A DNA stretch of 64,000 nt. It comes from Paracoccaceae bacterium (GTDB lineage Bacteria; Pseudomonadota; Alphaproteobacteria; Rhodobacterales; Rhodobacteraceae). The stretch lies in NCBI GenBank assembly GCA_016936395.1, contig JAFGXY010000043.1, forward strand, positions 1 to 64,000, written 5' to 3'. Positions 1-10,691 of the stretch are shown here, one piece after another. Both the position numbers and the translations under genes were made by a program. Under the pieces are notes generated by a model. It worked only from the letters and a program-made list of their open reading frames with translations. It was not told the origin of the DNA and ran no database searches. Every line of letters starts with the position of its first letter. The stretch's first letter is position 1.

Positions 1-1
1 A

Positions 2-124
2 CTATGGACCCATGCCCCGCAGGAGGGGTCCCTTTTGGACGCCGATCACCCCGGTAGCGGGGTCACTATTGCGCGCCGATCAACAGCCGATGACATGGCA
101 GCCTATCTGGCAACGCTGAAGTAG
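2..124 (+). CDS. Possible C-terminal tail of a cytochrome c-like protein (partial)
   Basis: An open frame runs from the left edge of the window to a TAG stop, about 40 codons without interruption. Its last residues read ADDMAAYLATLK, which resembles the final amphipathic helix of many class I cytochrome c domains, where a D-[LIVM]-x-x-Y-L-x-T-L pattern is common. No CxxCH haem motif lies inside the window, so the assignment rests only on this tail. The gene would be read toward nrdJ, with about 420 bases between them. It could equally be chance open sequence. Confidence 0.3.
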   Translation, partial: LWTHAPQEGSLLDADHPGSGVTIARRSTADDMAAYLATLK

Positions 125-548
125 GTCTGCAAGCGAGGGCTGGCCTGCACTGGGTTTTCAGGCGGGCGGCTTGACGTGCCCGGCAAGCAGCTCGCCAATG
201 CAGCCTTTCCGGTGACCGTTTGCAATAGCGGCAAGGCTCGCCTTGGAGCGAACCCTTCGCCCGGCGCGCCGCATTCTTCGCAGCGAAGGTCGCCCCAGCC
301 TGACAGGGACTGTCCGACACACGCACTATACACCCTGTCCGCACTGGACCCACTCGGAATGCGGATTTCTGCCAGCTACGACTGTTTTCCGCGCCGTCAG
401 GCAAATGCTGCGCCACCTTGGTTCCAGAGGTTGGCATCATGATCAGAGTGCAAGCCGTGGCCGCCTGCGCGGATCACGACAGACTGAGCAAGGGCCCGCG
501 AGGGGCCCTTGGGACAAACTTTCCTCGCAGAGGCAACCCCCTTTGCGA
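125..548. other. Intergenic region downstream of nrdJ
   Basis: About 420 bases between the possible cytochrome tail and the nrdJ stop. Short open frames exist on both strands, including one on the minus strand with a CEEC pair, but none has a convincing ribosome binding site or recognisable protein. The only structure I can support is the 9-bp hairpin at 489-511. Confidence 0.5.
489..511 (-). terminator. Hairpin downstream of nrdJ
   Basis: A perfect 9-bp stem (CAAGGGCCC pairing with GGGCCCTTG) around a 5-base loop lies about 40 bases past the nrdJ stop. There is no clear U-tract on the minus strand, so it is either a weak intrinsic terminator or an mRNA 3'-end stabiliser. Confidence 0.4.
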
Positions 549-3500
549 TCAGCTACACCCGCTCGTGCCGCCACAGGTGTTGCACTTCATGCAGGTACCG
601 TTGCGGACCAGCGTGTAGTTGCCGCATTCGCCACACGGGTCGCCCTCATAGCCTTGCATCTTGGCCTTGGTGCGGGCGTCCATGGTGCTGGCGGTGCCGA
701 TGGCATAGGCCGAGGTGCTTTCCGCAAACCCCGCCAGGCGCGCCTCGGGCATCAGCGTGTTCAGCACCGACACCGGGTCGGTGCCATTGGCCAAGGCTGT
801 CGCCCCCATGCCGCCTTGCAGCACGATCAGCTCTTGCGGCAGGCGCTTGCGCAGATAGCCGGTCGAGGAAATCTGGCGCAGCACTTCCAACCCGCGGCTG
901 GCAGCGGCGTCATTGACCGGGGCGACGTTCGGCTTGCCCTCGTCATCGCCGCGACCAAGGTCGTCGAACGACGCGCCCGTGGGTTTGACATGGGCCAGAT
1001 CGGTGCGGTCCAGATAGGACACCGCCAGTTCGCGGAAGATATAGTCAAGGATCGAGGTTGCGTTCTTGATGCTGTCATTGCCCTGCACCATGCCCGCCGG
1101 TTCAAAGCGGGTGAAGGTGAAGGCTTCGACAAACTCTTCCAGCGGCACGCCATATTGCAGGCCAACCGACACCGCGATGGCAAAGTTGTTCATCATCGCC
1201 CGGAAGCCTGCGCCTTCCTTGTGCATGTCGATGAAGATCTCGCCCAGCGTGCCGTCCTTGTATTCGCCTGTGCGCAGGTAAACCTTGTGCCCGCCGACAA
1301 TGGCTTTCTGGGTATAGCCCTTGCGCCGCTCGGGCAGTTTTTCGCGGTGGCTGCGGACGATTTCCTTGATGATCACCTTTTCGACGATCTTTTCGGCCAG
1401 AACCACAGCCTTTTCCTGAATCGACCCGGTGGCAAGAATTTCTTCCGCCTCATCGTCATCCTCGATCAGGGCCGACGCCAGCGGTTGCGACAGTTTCGAT
1501 CCGTCGCGATAGAGTGCATTGGCCTTGATCCCCAGCGAGTGCGACAGCTCATAAGCGGCCAGCGTGTCTTCGATGCTGGCCGAGTTGGCCATGTTGATGG
1601 TCTTGGAAATCGCCCCCGAGATGAAGGACTGCGCCGCGGCCATCATGGTGATGTGGCTGTTGACCGACAGATAGCGCTTGCCCTTCTTGCCACAGGGGTT
1701 GGCGCAATCGAACACCGAATAGTGCTGCTCTTGCAGGAAGGGTGCGCCTTCCAGGGTCATCGTGCCGCAGACATGGTCGTTGCAGGCGTCGATCTGGGCC
1801 TTGGTGAACCCAAGGTGGCGCAAGAGGTCAAAGGTCGGATCGGCCAGCTTTTCATCAGGGATGCCCAGCGTGCCCTTGCAGAAATCGGTGCCCAGCGTCC
1901 ACTGGTTGAACACAAAGCGGATGTCAAAGGCGGACGGAAGGGCGGCTTCGATCTTTTCAATCTCGCGCGGGCCAAAGCCATGGCCGATCAGCGCGGTGTG
2001 GTTGATGGCGGGCGCCTGCGCGATGGAGCCGTGACCGACGGCATAGGCCACGATTTCGGCGATCTGGTGCGACGGATAGCCCAAAGCCTCCAACCCTGCC
2101 GGGACGGACTGGTTGATGATCTTGAAGTAACCGCCGCCCGCCAGCTTCTTGAACTTGACCAGCGCAAAGTCGGGCTCGATGCCGGTGGTGTCGCAATCCA
2201 TCACCAGGCCAATGGTGCCGGTGGGCGCGATGACGGTGGTCTGTGCGTTGCGGAACCCGTGTGCCTCGCCCAGGGCCAGGGCTTCGTCCCAAGCTGATTT
2301 CGAAAGGGATACAAGCCCTTGGTCGGGGCAGTTGACGTGATCCAGGGCGACGGGGTTTACATTCACCGCCTCGTAAATGCCGGTCGCATGGGCGGCGGCG
2401 CGGTGGTTGCGGATGACCCGCAGCATGTGCGCGCGGTTGCGCCCGTAGCCGGGGAAGGCCCCCAGTTCTGCCGCCATTTCGGCGCTGGTGGCATAGGCGA
2501 CGCCGGTCATCAGCGCGGTCAGCGCGCCGCACATGGCGCGGCCTTCGATGCTGTCATAGCCAAGGCCCATGTTCATGAGCAGGCCGCCGATATTGGCATA
2601 GCCAAGGCCAAGGGTGCGGAAGTCATAGGACCGCTGGGCGATTTCCTTGGACGGGAACTGCGCCATCATCACAGAAATTTCCAGCGTCACGGTCCACAGG
2701 CGCGAGGCGTGGATATAGGCCTCGGCGTCGAACTTGCCGTTGGCAAAAAAGGTCAGCAGGTTCATCGACGCCAGGTTGCAGGCGGTATCGTCAAGGAACA
2801 TGTATTCCGAGCAGGGGTTCGAGCCGCGAATCTCGCCGTCTTCCGGGCAGGTGTGCCAGGCGTTGACGGTGTCGTGGAACTGGATGCCGGGGTCGGCGCA
2901 GGCCCATGCGGCGTGGCCGACCTGATCCCACAGCTCGCGCGCCTTGATGGTTTTCGAAACCTTGCCATCGGTGCGGCGCACCAGTGCCCAGTCGGCATCG
3001 TCCTTGACCGCCTTGAGGAAGGCATCGGTCACGCGGACCGAGTTGTTCGAGTTCTGGCCCGACACGGTGATATAGGCCTCGGAGTCCCAATCCACGTCAT
3101 AGGTCGGAAACTCGATGCTGCTATACCCTTGCTTGGCGTATTGCAGGATGCGGTTGGTATAGGTGTCGGGGATCATCGATGCCTTGGCGGCCTTGATCGC
3201 CGCCTTCAGGCCTGGGTTCTTGGCCGGATCGACCGAGTCTTCGGCCGAACCATCCCATTGGCGAATTGCGGTGAAGATCTCGTTCAGCCGCACCTCGTGC
3301 AGCTTGGAACCGGCGACAAGGCTGGCCACCTTCTGCTCTTCGATCACCTTCCAGTTGATGAAGGCTTCGATATCGGGGTGATCCATGTCGCAGATCACCA
3401 TCTTGGCCGCGCGCCGCGTGGTGCCGCCCGACTTGATCGCCCCCGCCGCGCGGTCGCCGATTTTCAGAAACCCCATCAGGCCCGACGACTTGCCGCCACC

Positions 3501-4238
3501 CGACAGCTTTTCGCCTTCGCCGCGCAGGGACGAGAAGTTGGTGCCGGTGCCCGAGCCGTATTTGAACAGCCGCGCCTCGCGCACCCACAGGTCCATGATG
3601 CCGCCATCGCCCACCAGATCATCCTTGACAGACTGGATGAAGCAGGCATGCGGCTGCGGGTGTTCATAGGCGCTGGAGGACTTGGTCAGCACGCCGGTTT
3701 CGTGATCGACGTAATAGTGGCCCTGCGACGGGCCGTCGATGCCGTAAGCCCAGTGCAGCCCGGTGTTGAACCATTGCGGGCTGTTGGGGGCCGCCATCTG
3801 ACGGGCCAGCATGAAGCGCATCTCGTCGTAATAGGCGCGGGCATCGGCCTCGGTGGTGAAATAGCCACCCTTCCAGCCCCAATAGGTCCAGGCCCCGGCC
3901 ATCCGGTCAAACACCTGCTTGGCGCTGGTTTCGCCGATGATGCGCTGATCTTCGGGCAGGGCGGCCAAAGCGGCCTCATCAGCGACCGACCGCCACAGGA
4001 ACGCAGGCACGCCCTTTTCACGCACACGCTTCAGCACGGCAGGAACGCCTGCCTTGCGGAAGTATTTCTGCGCCAGCACGTCCGAAGCAACTTGGCTCCA
4101 GCCTTCGGGGACTTCGACAGCGTCATTGCGGAACACGACCTTGCCGTCAGGATTGCGAATCTCTGACACCGTTGTGGTGAAGGCCATCGCGCCATAGGCA
4201 CCGTTGGCTTCGGTCGTGAACTTTCGCTCGATCTTCAT
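549..4238 (-). CDS. nrdJ: Adenosylcobalamin-dependent (class II) ribonucleotide reductase
   Basis: Reduces ribonucleotides to deoxyribonucleotides for DNA synthesis, using adenosylcobalamin rather than oxygen or a di-iron radical cofactor. The predicted protein is 1229 residues, normal for the long alphaproteobacterial NrdJ. The NPCSE motif of RNR large subunits has its cysteine near residue 476, followed by [13 protein letters not shown]. The C-terminus is cysteine-rich ([15 protein letters not shown]), the zinc/redox tail typical of this family. The start is the ATG opening [10 protein letters not shown], which matches how this family usually begins; in-frame ATGs a few codons upstream (MRMGQ) are possible alternatives. 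The gene stands alone, with a NrdR-type box at 4416-4431 and a hairpin in its leader at 4334-4363. Family assignment is secure. Confidence 0.96.
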   Translation of the reverse strand: MKIERKFTTEANGAYGAMAFTTTVSEIRNPDGKVVFRNDAVEVPEGWSQVASDVLAQKYFRKAGVPAVLKRVREKGVPAFLWRSVADEAALAALPEDQRIIGETSAKQVFDRMAGAWTYWGWKGGYFTTEADARAYYDEMRFMLARQMAAPNSPQWFNTGLHWAYGIDGPSQGHYYVDHETGVLTKSSSAYEHPQPHACFIQSVKDDLVGDGGIMDLWVREARLFKYGSGTGTNFSSLRGEGEKLSGGGKSSGLMGFLKIGDRAAGAIKSGGTTRRAAKMVICDMDHPDIEAFINWKVIEEQKVASLVAGSKLHEVRLNEIFTAIRQWDGSAEDSVDPAKNPGLKAAIKAAKASMIPDTYTNRILQYAKQGYSSIEFPTYDVDWDSEAYITVSGQNSNNSVRVTDAFLKAVKDDADWALVRRTDGKVSKTIKARELWDQVGHAAWACADPGIQFHDTVNAWHTCPEDGEIRGSNPCSEYMFLDDTACNLASMNLLTFFANGKFDAEAYIHASRLWTVTLEISVMMAQFPSKEIAQRSYDFRTLGLGYANIGGLLMNMGLGYDSIEGRAMCGALTALMTGVAYATSAEMAAELGAFPGYGRNRAHMLRVIRNHRAAAHATGIYEAVNVNPVALDHVNCPDQGLVSLSKSAWDEALALGEAHGFRNAQTTVIAPTGTIGLVMDCDTTGIEPDFALVKFKKLAGGGYFKIINQSVPAGLEALGYPSHQIAEIVAYAVGHGSIAQAPAINHTALIGHGFGPREIEKIEAALPSAFDIRFVFNQWTLGTDFCKGTLGIPDEKLADPTFDLLRHLGFTKAQIDACNDHVCGTMTLEGAPFLQEQHYSVFDCANPCGKKGKRYLSVNSHITMMAAAQSFISGAISKTINMANSASIEDTLAAYELSHSLGIKANALYRDGSKLSQPLASALIEDDDEAEEILATGSIQEKAVVLAEKIVEKVIIKEIVRSHREKLPERRKGYTQKAIVGGHKVYLRTGEYKDGTLGEIFIDMHKEGAGFRAMMNNFAIAVSVGLQYGVPLEEFVEAFTFTRFEPAGMVQGNDSIKNATSILDYIFRELAVSYLDRTDLAHVKPTGASFDDLGRGDDEGKPNVAPVNDAAASRGLEVLRQISSTGYLRKRLPQELIVLQGGMGATALANGTDPVSVLNTLMPEARLAGFAESTSAYAIGTASTMDARTKAKMQGYEGDPCGECGNYTLVRNGTCMKCNTCGGTSGCS

Positions 4239-4333
4239 CTGCCCCATCCTCATTTTTTCGGCCCCGGTTGCTGTCCGGCTCTGGCCTTTTGACCCAAATT
4301 GCTGGTCCGATGGGGAAGGGGCGACAGAAAACC

Positions 4334-4363
4334 CTGTCTTGCCCACATCCGTGGGAAAGACAG
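4334..4363 (-). promoter_or_regulatory. Stem-loop in the nrdJ 5' leader
   Basis: CTGTCTT and AAGACAG flank CCCAC/GTGGG around a 4-base loop, giving a 12-bp stem with a single internal mismatch, about 96 bases upstream of the nrdJ start codon. On the minus strand it is followed by GGTTTTC. It could be a leader RNA element, an attenuator or a protein operator. I do not see the conserved core of a cobalamin riboswitch. Confidence 0.45.
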
Positions 4364-4415
4364 TCAACGCCGCACGGCGCCGGTTGAGTGGTTCAGGTCT
4401 GTCCCCTCCCGCAAG

Positions 4416-4431
4416 ACACTACATCTGGTGT
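4416..4431 (-). promoter_or_regulatory. NrdR-type box upstream of nrdJ
   Basis: The 16-base near-palindrome ACACTACATCTGGTGT closely fits the NrdR box pattern (ACACWATATMTWGTGT-like), which the dATP/ATP-sensing repressor NrdR binds at RNR promoters. A TTGACC hexamer on the minus strand (4452-4447) lies just upstream, so the box would cover the -10 region. Only one clear box is visible; a second one 31-32 bases away, usual in this regulon, is at best very degenerate. Confidence 0.65.
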
Positions 4432-4996
4432 CCCATCGGGCGCTTTGGTCAAACTGTCGTAATCGCGGGGCGGGATCAACGGATATTTTCACGCTTTGGC
4501 AATTTTTTCAGGCTTGACCGTTCACGCCGCCGAACCACCGCCTCTGCCCGCGCCCGACTCGGGCCCGCGCGCCTTGCTGTGCGCAAACATGGGGATAAGC
4601 CGGGGACAAAGCTTGCAACACCCGGTGGCGCGGGGGCAATTCACCAAGCCGTCTGGATACTTGGCGTAAATCACTGAGATTCTGTGTGAATATGTGCTGA
4701 CCTTCCGGCAGCGCCGCGCGCAATGCCCGCCCCGATTCCCCCGCCGGGCTGGCCTGCACCGGGTGCGACCCGCCGCTGTGGCTTTGCTGCAATGGTTGGC
4801 TGCCATGACTTGGCGCAGAAATCTGCGCCCGACCCAAGGCAGCGCCCCGCCGCACCCGGCCCGAGTCGCCACCCGTCACCCGCCCGAGCACGGCGCGCAC
4901 CGCCGTTGAAAGCGAGACCCGTCTTTCCCGTTGACGATAAGGGCACATCGCCCAATGCTGTTTGCGATCCGCGTGGATCTGACATTGGGGGTAGCG

Positions 4997-5827
4997 ATGA
5001 GTTTGATGAAAACACTGACACAAGTCGCCATCGGCATTGCGGTGGCAAAAGGCGTGCAGCACATCTCGGGCCGCGCCGGGGCCGGAACAGCCACCGCAGG
5101 AACGGGCCGCAGCTATGCGCCCGATGCCGGCGGGTTGGGAAATATCATGGAAGAAATCCTTGGCGCCGGGAAGACCACCCGCAGCGGCACAACCACGCGC
5201 TCGGCCACACCATCGGGCGGGTTGGAGGATCTGCTGGGCTCGCTGATCGGATCGGGCACCCAGCGCAGCCGGACCACCGCGCCAAGCGGCGGCCTGGGCG
5301 ATCTGTTGTCGGGACAAGCCGGTTCAGGCGGCATCGGCGATCTGCTGGGCGCAGTGCTGGGCGGCGGGGCCATGGGCGGCGCGCTTGGCGGATTGACTGA
5401 CGCCCTGACAGGCGGGCAATCGGGCGGGCAATCGGGCAGCATTGCACGGCCCCAGATCACGCCCGAAGTCGAGCAGGAAGCCGAAGCCGCCGTGCTGTTG
5501 CGTGCCATGATCATGGCTGCAAAGGCCGATGCCAAGCTGGACGAGGCCGAAAAGGCACAGTTGCTGGGCTCGGTGGGCGATGCCAGCAAGGCCGAGATCG
5601 CTTTCATCAACCGCGAGCTTTCGGCGCCGGTCGATGTCGAAGACCTGCTGAAAGACGTGCCCCGCGGGATGGAGGAAAAGGTCTACATGGCCTCGGTCAT
5701 GGCCATCCGTCTGGACGAGCAGGCCGAAGCGAAATACCTGCACACACTGGCGCAGGCGCTGGGTCTGAACCAGCAAGAGGTGAACGCGCTGCACGACCAC
5801 ATGAAAGCGCCGCGCATTTATGCCTGA
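4997..5827 (+). CDS. DUF533 / YebE-like, TerB-fold protein
   Basis: A 276-residue protein. Residues 1-150 are low-complexity and rich in glycine, serine and threonine, with repeated GGLxDLLG segments. The C-terminal third (from about residue 155) is helical and charged and matches DUF533, the family of E. coli YebE that is related to TerB. The N-terminus (MSLMKTLTQVAIGIAVAKG) is hydrophobic and could act as a membrane anchor. The ATG at 4997 is preceded by TTGGGGGTAGCG, which gives a usable ribosome binding site. The biochemical role of the family is not established; a membrane-associated stress function is a guess. Confidence 0.8.
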   Translation: MSLMKTLTQVAIGIAVAKGVQHISGRAGAGTATAGTGRSYAPDAGGLGNIMEEILGAGKTTRSGTTTRSATPSGGLEDLLGSLIGSGTQRSRTTAPSGGLGDLLSGQAGSGGIGDLLGAVLGGGAMGGALGGLTDALTGGQSGGQSGSIARPQITPEVEQEAEAAVLLRAMIMAAKADAKLDEAEKAQLLGSVGDASKAEIAFINRELSAPVDVEDLLKDVPRGMEEKVYMASVMAIRLDEQAEAKYLHTLAQALGLNQQEVNALHDHMKAPRIYA

Positions 5828-5903
5828 ACTGGACCAAAGGGGTGGCGCGCCCTGCGCCACTCCGCTATTGCCAAAGGGGGAACCCTCTGCAAACTGACCT
5901 GAC

Positions 5904-7902
<1,999 letters not shown>

Positions 7903-7940
7903 TCCTTTCTGCCGCCGGCGGGCGTGCCGCACCTGCGGGA

Positions 7941-7971
7941 TGCCTCCGGCGGGAGTATTTGGCAAGCAGCA
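7941..7971. repeat. Dispersed intergenic element, copy 1
   Basis: The core GCCTCCGGCGGGAGTATTT followed by an AAGCAGCAA block lies between eno and the cupin gene. The same core and block recur at 60641-60671, with an inverted partner at 60696-60725. Confidence 0.6.
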
Positions 7972-7987
7972 AGCCGGAGGGTGCGCC

Positions 7988-8404
7988 TTGACCGAGGCCG
8001 ATCAGATCATTGCACGCCTGAGCCTTGGCCCGCACCCCGAGGGCGGTTGGTATCGCCAGACCTGGGTCGGGCCAGAGGCGGCGGGGCGGGCGTCTGGCAC
8101 GGCGATCCTGTTCTTGCTGAAGGAGGATCAGTGCAGCCATTGGCACAAGGTGGATGCCGACGAGATCTGGCTTTGGCATGCCGGGGCGCCGTTGATCCTG
8201 TCGATCGGGGTCGACAGCGCCACGGATATCCTGCTCGGCCCCGATGTGCTTGCCGGACAAAGCCCGCAGGCCGTGGTGCCGGCGCAGCATTGGCAGGCGG
8301 CGCGGACCACGGGCGATTATAGCTTGGTGTCGTGCACCGTCAGCCCCGGTTTTCGCTTTGACGGCTTTGTGCTGGCCGAACCGGAGTTTGATTTGCCGCG
8401 CTGA
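7988..8404 (+). CDS. Cupin-fold protein (DUF985-like)
   Basis: A predicted 138-residue protein with LGPHPEGGWYRQTW near the start, which is characteristic of the DUF985 cupin family. The central HWHKVDADEIW supplies likely metal-ligand histidines, and the C-terminal CTVSPGFRFDGFVLA is also typical. Family members have a jelly-roll fold; their substrate is mostly unknown. The best start is a TTG at 7988, because GGAGGG sits 7-8 bases before it and the protein then opens TEADQIIARLSLGPHPEGG as in relatives. The longer frame from 7940 runs through the intergenic repeat and is unlikely. Confidence 0.82.
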   Translation: MTEADQIIARLSLGPHPEGGWYRQTWVGPEAAGRASGTAILFLLKEDQCSHWHKVDADEIWLWHAGAPLILSIGVDSATDILLGPDVLAGQSPQAVVPAQHWQAARTTGDYSLVSCTVSPGFRFDGFVLAEPEFDLPR

Positions 8405-8463
8405 TTGTTCCGGTCACAACTTAGCATTGGAGGTGCCGCCGGATTGACGCTAAGCCCCGATGC

Positions 8464-9396
8464 ATGAGCGATGTGGCCCCCCCGACGAACGAAGACAGCC
8501 TGCCGGGCTTTGTGTTTGCCCTGACAGCCTATGTGCTGTGGGGGTTTTTGCCCTTGTATATGAAAGCCTTGGCGCATGTGCCGCCGGTCGAGGTGATTGC
8601 GCATCGGGTGTTGTGGTCCTTGCCGATTGCGCTAACGGTGATCTTGTGGCTGCGGCGCACGGGGGATTTGCGCGTGGCCTTGCGCACGCCGCGGATGCTG
8701 GGCATGGCGGCGGTGACGGCGGCGCTGATTTCGGTGAACTGGGGGATTTATGTCTGGGCCATTGGCGCCGGGTACGCGCTGGAGGCCGCCCTTGGCTATT
8801 ACATCAACCCGTTGTTCAGCGTGTTGTTGGGGCGGGTGCTGTTGAACGAGCAGTTGACCCGCACCCAATGGGCGGCCATCGCCTTGGCCGGGGCGGCAGT
8901 GGCGCTGCTGACCATCGAGGCCGGGCGTCTGCCGGTGGTGGCCTTGGGGCTGACGGTAACCTGGGGGGCCTATGCCTATCTGAAAAAGTCGCTGCCGATT
9001 GGCCCCAATCAGGGCTTCACGCTGGAGGTGATGCTGCTGGCGCCGCTTGCACTTGGCTATCTGGTCTGGGCTCAGGCGCAAGGGCAGGCGCATTTTCTGC
9101 AAGGCGTGGGCCGCGATGACCTGTTGCTGGTCGGCACCGGGGTGGTGACGGCGGTGCCCCTGATGATTTACGCCAACGGGGCCAAGCGTTTGCGGCTTTC
9201 GACCATCGCGATGATGCAGTATATCGCGCCGACGATGATCTTTCTGACGGCGGTCTTTGTCTTTGGCGAGCCGTTCGGTCAGGTCCGGCTGATTGCCTTC
9301 CCGATGATCTGGGCCGCCTTGGTGATTTACACCGTGTCGATGCTGCGGCAGCGCCGGCGCGTTCAATCGTCCAGCGTGATCCAGACCGGCACGTGA
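8464..9396 (+). CDS. rarD: RarD-type EamA (DMT superfamily) transporter
   Basis: A 310-residue integral membrane protein with about ten hydrophobic segments, the two EamA repeats of the drug/metabolite transporter superfamily. The opening segment (FALTAYVLWGFLPLYMKALAH, shown in part as AYVLWGFLPLY) and VIAHRVLWSLP are typical of RarD, originally linked to chloramphenicol sensitivity in E. coli. Its natural substrate is not known. The last 34 bases overlap tail-to-tail with the exonuclease III gene on the other strand. Confidence 0.9.
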   Translation: MSDVAPPTNEDSLPGFVFALTAYVLWGFLPLYMKALAHVPPVEVIAHRVLWSLPIALTVILWLRRTGDLRVALRTPRMLGMAAVTAALISVNWGIYVWAIGAGYALEAALGYYINPLFSVLLGRVLLNEQLTRTQWAAIALAGAAVALLTIEAGRLPVVALGLTVTWGAYAYLKKSLPIGPNQGFTLEVMLLAPLALGYLVWAQAQGQAHFLQGVGRDDLLLVGTGVVTAVPLMIYANGAKRLRLSTIAMMQYIAPTMIFLTAVFVFGEPFGQVRLIAFPMIWAALVIYTVSMLRQRRRVQSSSVIQTGT

Positions 9397-10142
9397 TCTG
9401 ACGGCTTGTCGCCCGCGCGCACCTCGCGGTCGATGCCTGCGCCGGTCAACCGGTCGGCGGCTTGCGGTGACAGCAGCAAGTGGTCGATGCGGATGCCGTT
9501 GTTGCGTTCCCACGCATTGGCCTGATAATCCCAGAAACTGTAATGGCCGGGGCCGGGCACGCGGGCGCGGAAGGCATCGAGCAGCCCCAGGTTCAGCATC
9601 CGGCGAAAGGCTTCGCGGGTTTGCGGCAGGAAAAGGGCATCGGTGGCCCAGGCTTCGGGCTTGGCGGCGTCTTCGGCCTGCGGGATGACATTGTAATCGC
9701 CTGCGCAACAAAACGGCTCTTCCGTCGCCAACAGCGCGCGCAGCCGCGCCTCCATCCGGGCCATCCACGCCAGTTTGTAATCATACTTCGGCCCCGGTGC
9801 CGGGTTGCCGTTGGGCAGATACAACCCGCAGACCCGCAGCGGGTGCGGCGCCATCACCGTCGCCTCGATCCAGCGGGCTTGTTCGTCGTCGTCGTCACCG
9901 GGCAGGCCGCGCGTCACATCCTCCAACGGCAGCCGTGACAGGATCGCCACGCCGTTGAAGCCCTTTTGACCATGGGTTTCAACGCGGTAGCCCATGTCTT
10001 CGAAGATCTCGCGCGGGAAGGCATCATCGACCGACTTGATTTCCTGCAAACAGACCACGTCAGGTTTTGCCTGCGTCAGCCATCGGGGCAGGGCGTCGAT
10101 CCGTGCCTTGATGCCGTTGATGTTGAACGTGGTGATCATCAT
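9363..10142 (-). CDS. xth: Exodeoxyribonuclease III (AP endonuclease)
   Basis: A 259-residue Mg-dependent exonuclease/AP endonuclease of base excision repair. The family motifs are visible: FNINGIKAR at the N-terminus, the metal-binding CLQEIKS, GDYNVIP in the centre and the C-terminal SDHVPVW containing the catalytic Asp-His pair. The protein starts MMITTF; GGAGGT lies 7 bases upstream of the first ATG. The 3' end overlaps rarD by 34 bases. Confidence 0.95.
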   Translation of the reverse strand: MMITTFNINGIKARIDALPRWLTQAKPDVVCLQEIKSVDDAFPREIFEDMGYRVETHGQKGFNGVAILSRLPLEDVTRGLPGDDDDEQARWIEATVMAPHPLRVCGLYLPNGNPAPGPKYDYKLAWMARMEARLRALLATEEPFCCAGDYNVIPQAEDAAKPEAWATDALFLPQTREAFRRMLNLGLLDAFRARVPGPGHYSFWDYQANAWERNNGIRIDHLLLSPQAADRLTGAGIDREVRAGDKPSDHVPVWITLDD

Positions 10143-10345
10143 GGGCCGGACCTCCGTTGCGATGGATCAGCTATCGGTCATGGCTTTGCCCAAGGCAAGC
10201 ATCCTTGCGCGGCGCGGCGGACAGCTTGCCCGCGGGACGTGAAAGTTTCTGTGGATAAAACAATCTGAACGGGAATATCGTTGGGCGAATCGTTTTCCGG
10301 TTGTTAGCGTGCATACACTGTATTCCTGCAATCTGGAGAGATATA

Positions 10346-10618
10346 ATGTTCACAAACAATGCACTACATCTCGATCTTGCTGATTTGCCCGAAGGCCACA
10401 CCGCCGATATGACCACCGGCGAAGCGGTGTCGATGATGACGTCAGTCGCCTCCGCCATGATGACGTCGGTGGCATCTTCCATGATGACCTCTGTTGCGTC
10501 GTCGATGATGACCTCTGTGGCTTCGGCCGCGATGACCTCTGTCGCGCTGGAGCGGTCGTCCGAAGGCAAGCTGGCCGGCATGGACACCTGCCTGATGACC
10601 AGCGTCGCCGAGATCTGA
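10346..10618 (+). CDS. Octapeptide-repeat protein, possible peptide precursor
   Basis: A 90-residue protein of no family I can name with confidence. Residues 1-29 form a leader-like, partly acidic segment (MFTNNALHLDLADLPEG). Residues 30-61 are four repeats of MMTSVAS[A/S]; a fifth, AMTSVALE, covers 62-69. After a hydrophilic spacer with the only cysteine (C82), the protein ends LMTSVAEI, a sixth variant. The ATG at 10346 has GGAGAG about 6 bases before it. The repeats are encoded with different synonymous codons, so the peptide itself is under constraint. It is followed by a hairpin with a short T-run, then by an unknown protein and an exporter. This layout resembles a repeat-core precursor peptide (RiPP-like), but a structural or regulatory repeat protein is possible. 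Confidence 0.75.
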   Translation: MFTNNALHLDLADLPEGHTADMTTGEAVSMMTSVASAMMTSVASSMMTSVASSMMTSVASAAMTSVALERSSEGKLAGMDTCLMTSVAEI

Positions 10619-10626
10619 TGCAGATC

Positions 10627-10665
10627 GGGGGCGGGCGCGCCATGCAGGCCTGCCCCCGGCCTTTT
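10627..10665 (+). terminator. Hairpin with short T-run between the repeat peptide and the next gene
   Basis: GGGGGCGGGC (10627-10636) can pair with GCCTGCCCCC (10648-10657), 9 of 10 pairs, followed by GGCCTTTTC. It lies right after the stop of the repeat protein. It is either a terminator or a partial attenuator giving more peptide mRNA than mRNA for the downstream genes. Confidence 0.5.
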
Positions 10666-10691
10666 CAATCAGCCAGACCGATGGGGTTACC

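Larger units (their letters stand above)
4239..4996. other. Divergent intergenic region between nrdJ and the DUF533 gene
   Basis: About 760 bases with no gene I accept. The nrdJ-proximal part holds a NrdR-type palindrome and a strong hairpin. A complementary pair, CCGATGGG near 4308-4315 and CCCATCGG near 4432-4439, could also pair over about 125 bases. The rest (about 4510-4930) is GC-rich and has minus-strand open frames of 116-269 codons without ribosome binding sites or family resemblance. Confidence 0.55.

Noticed and set aside
243-2297. A 684-codon open frame antisense to nrdJ
   Set aside because: It is the complement of well-supported nrdJ codons. High-GC third positions keep the antisense frame open, and the protein has no recognisable family.
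4239-4440. Cobalamin riboswitch before nrdJ
   Set aside because: I looked for the conserved B12-box core and did not find it. The leader has other structure but not that family's core.
4522-4872. Cysteine- and arginine-rich 116-codon frame on the minus strand
   Set aside because: No ribosome binding site, no family resemblance, and it lies in a GC-rich gap with several equally long frames.
10433-10552. CRISPR-like look of regularly spaced ATGATGAC repeats
   Set aside because: The period is 24 bases with no spacers, codons vary synonymously, and it lies inside an open frame with a ribosome binding site.
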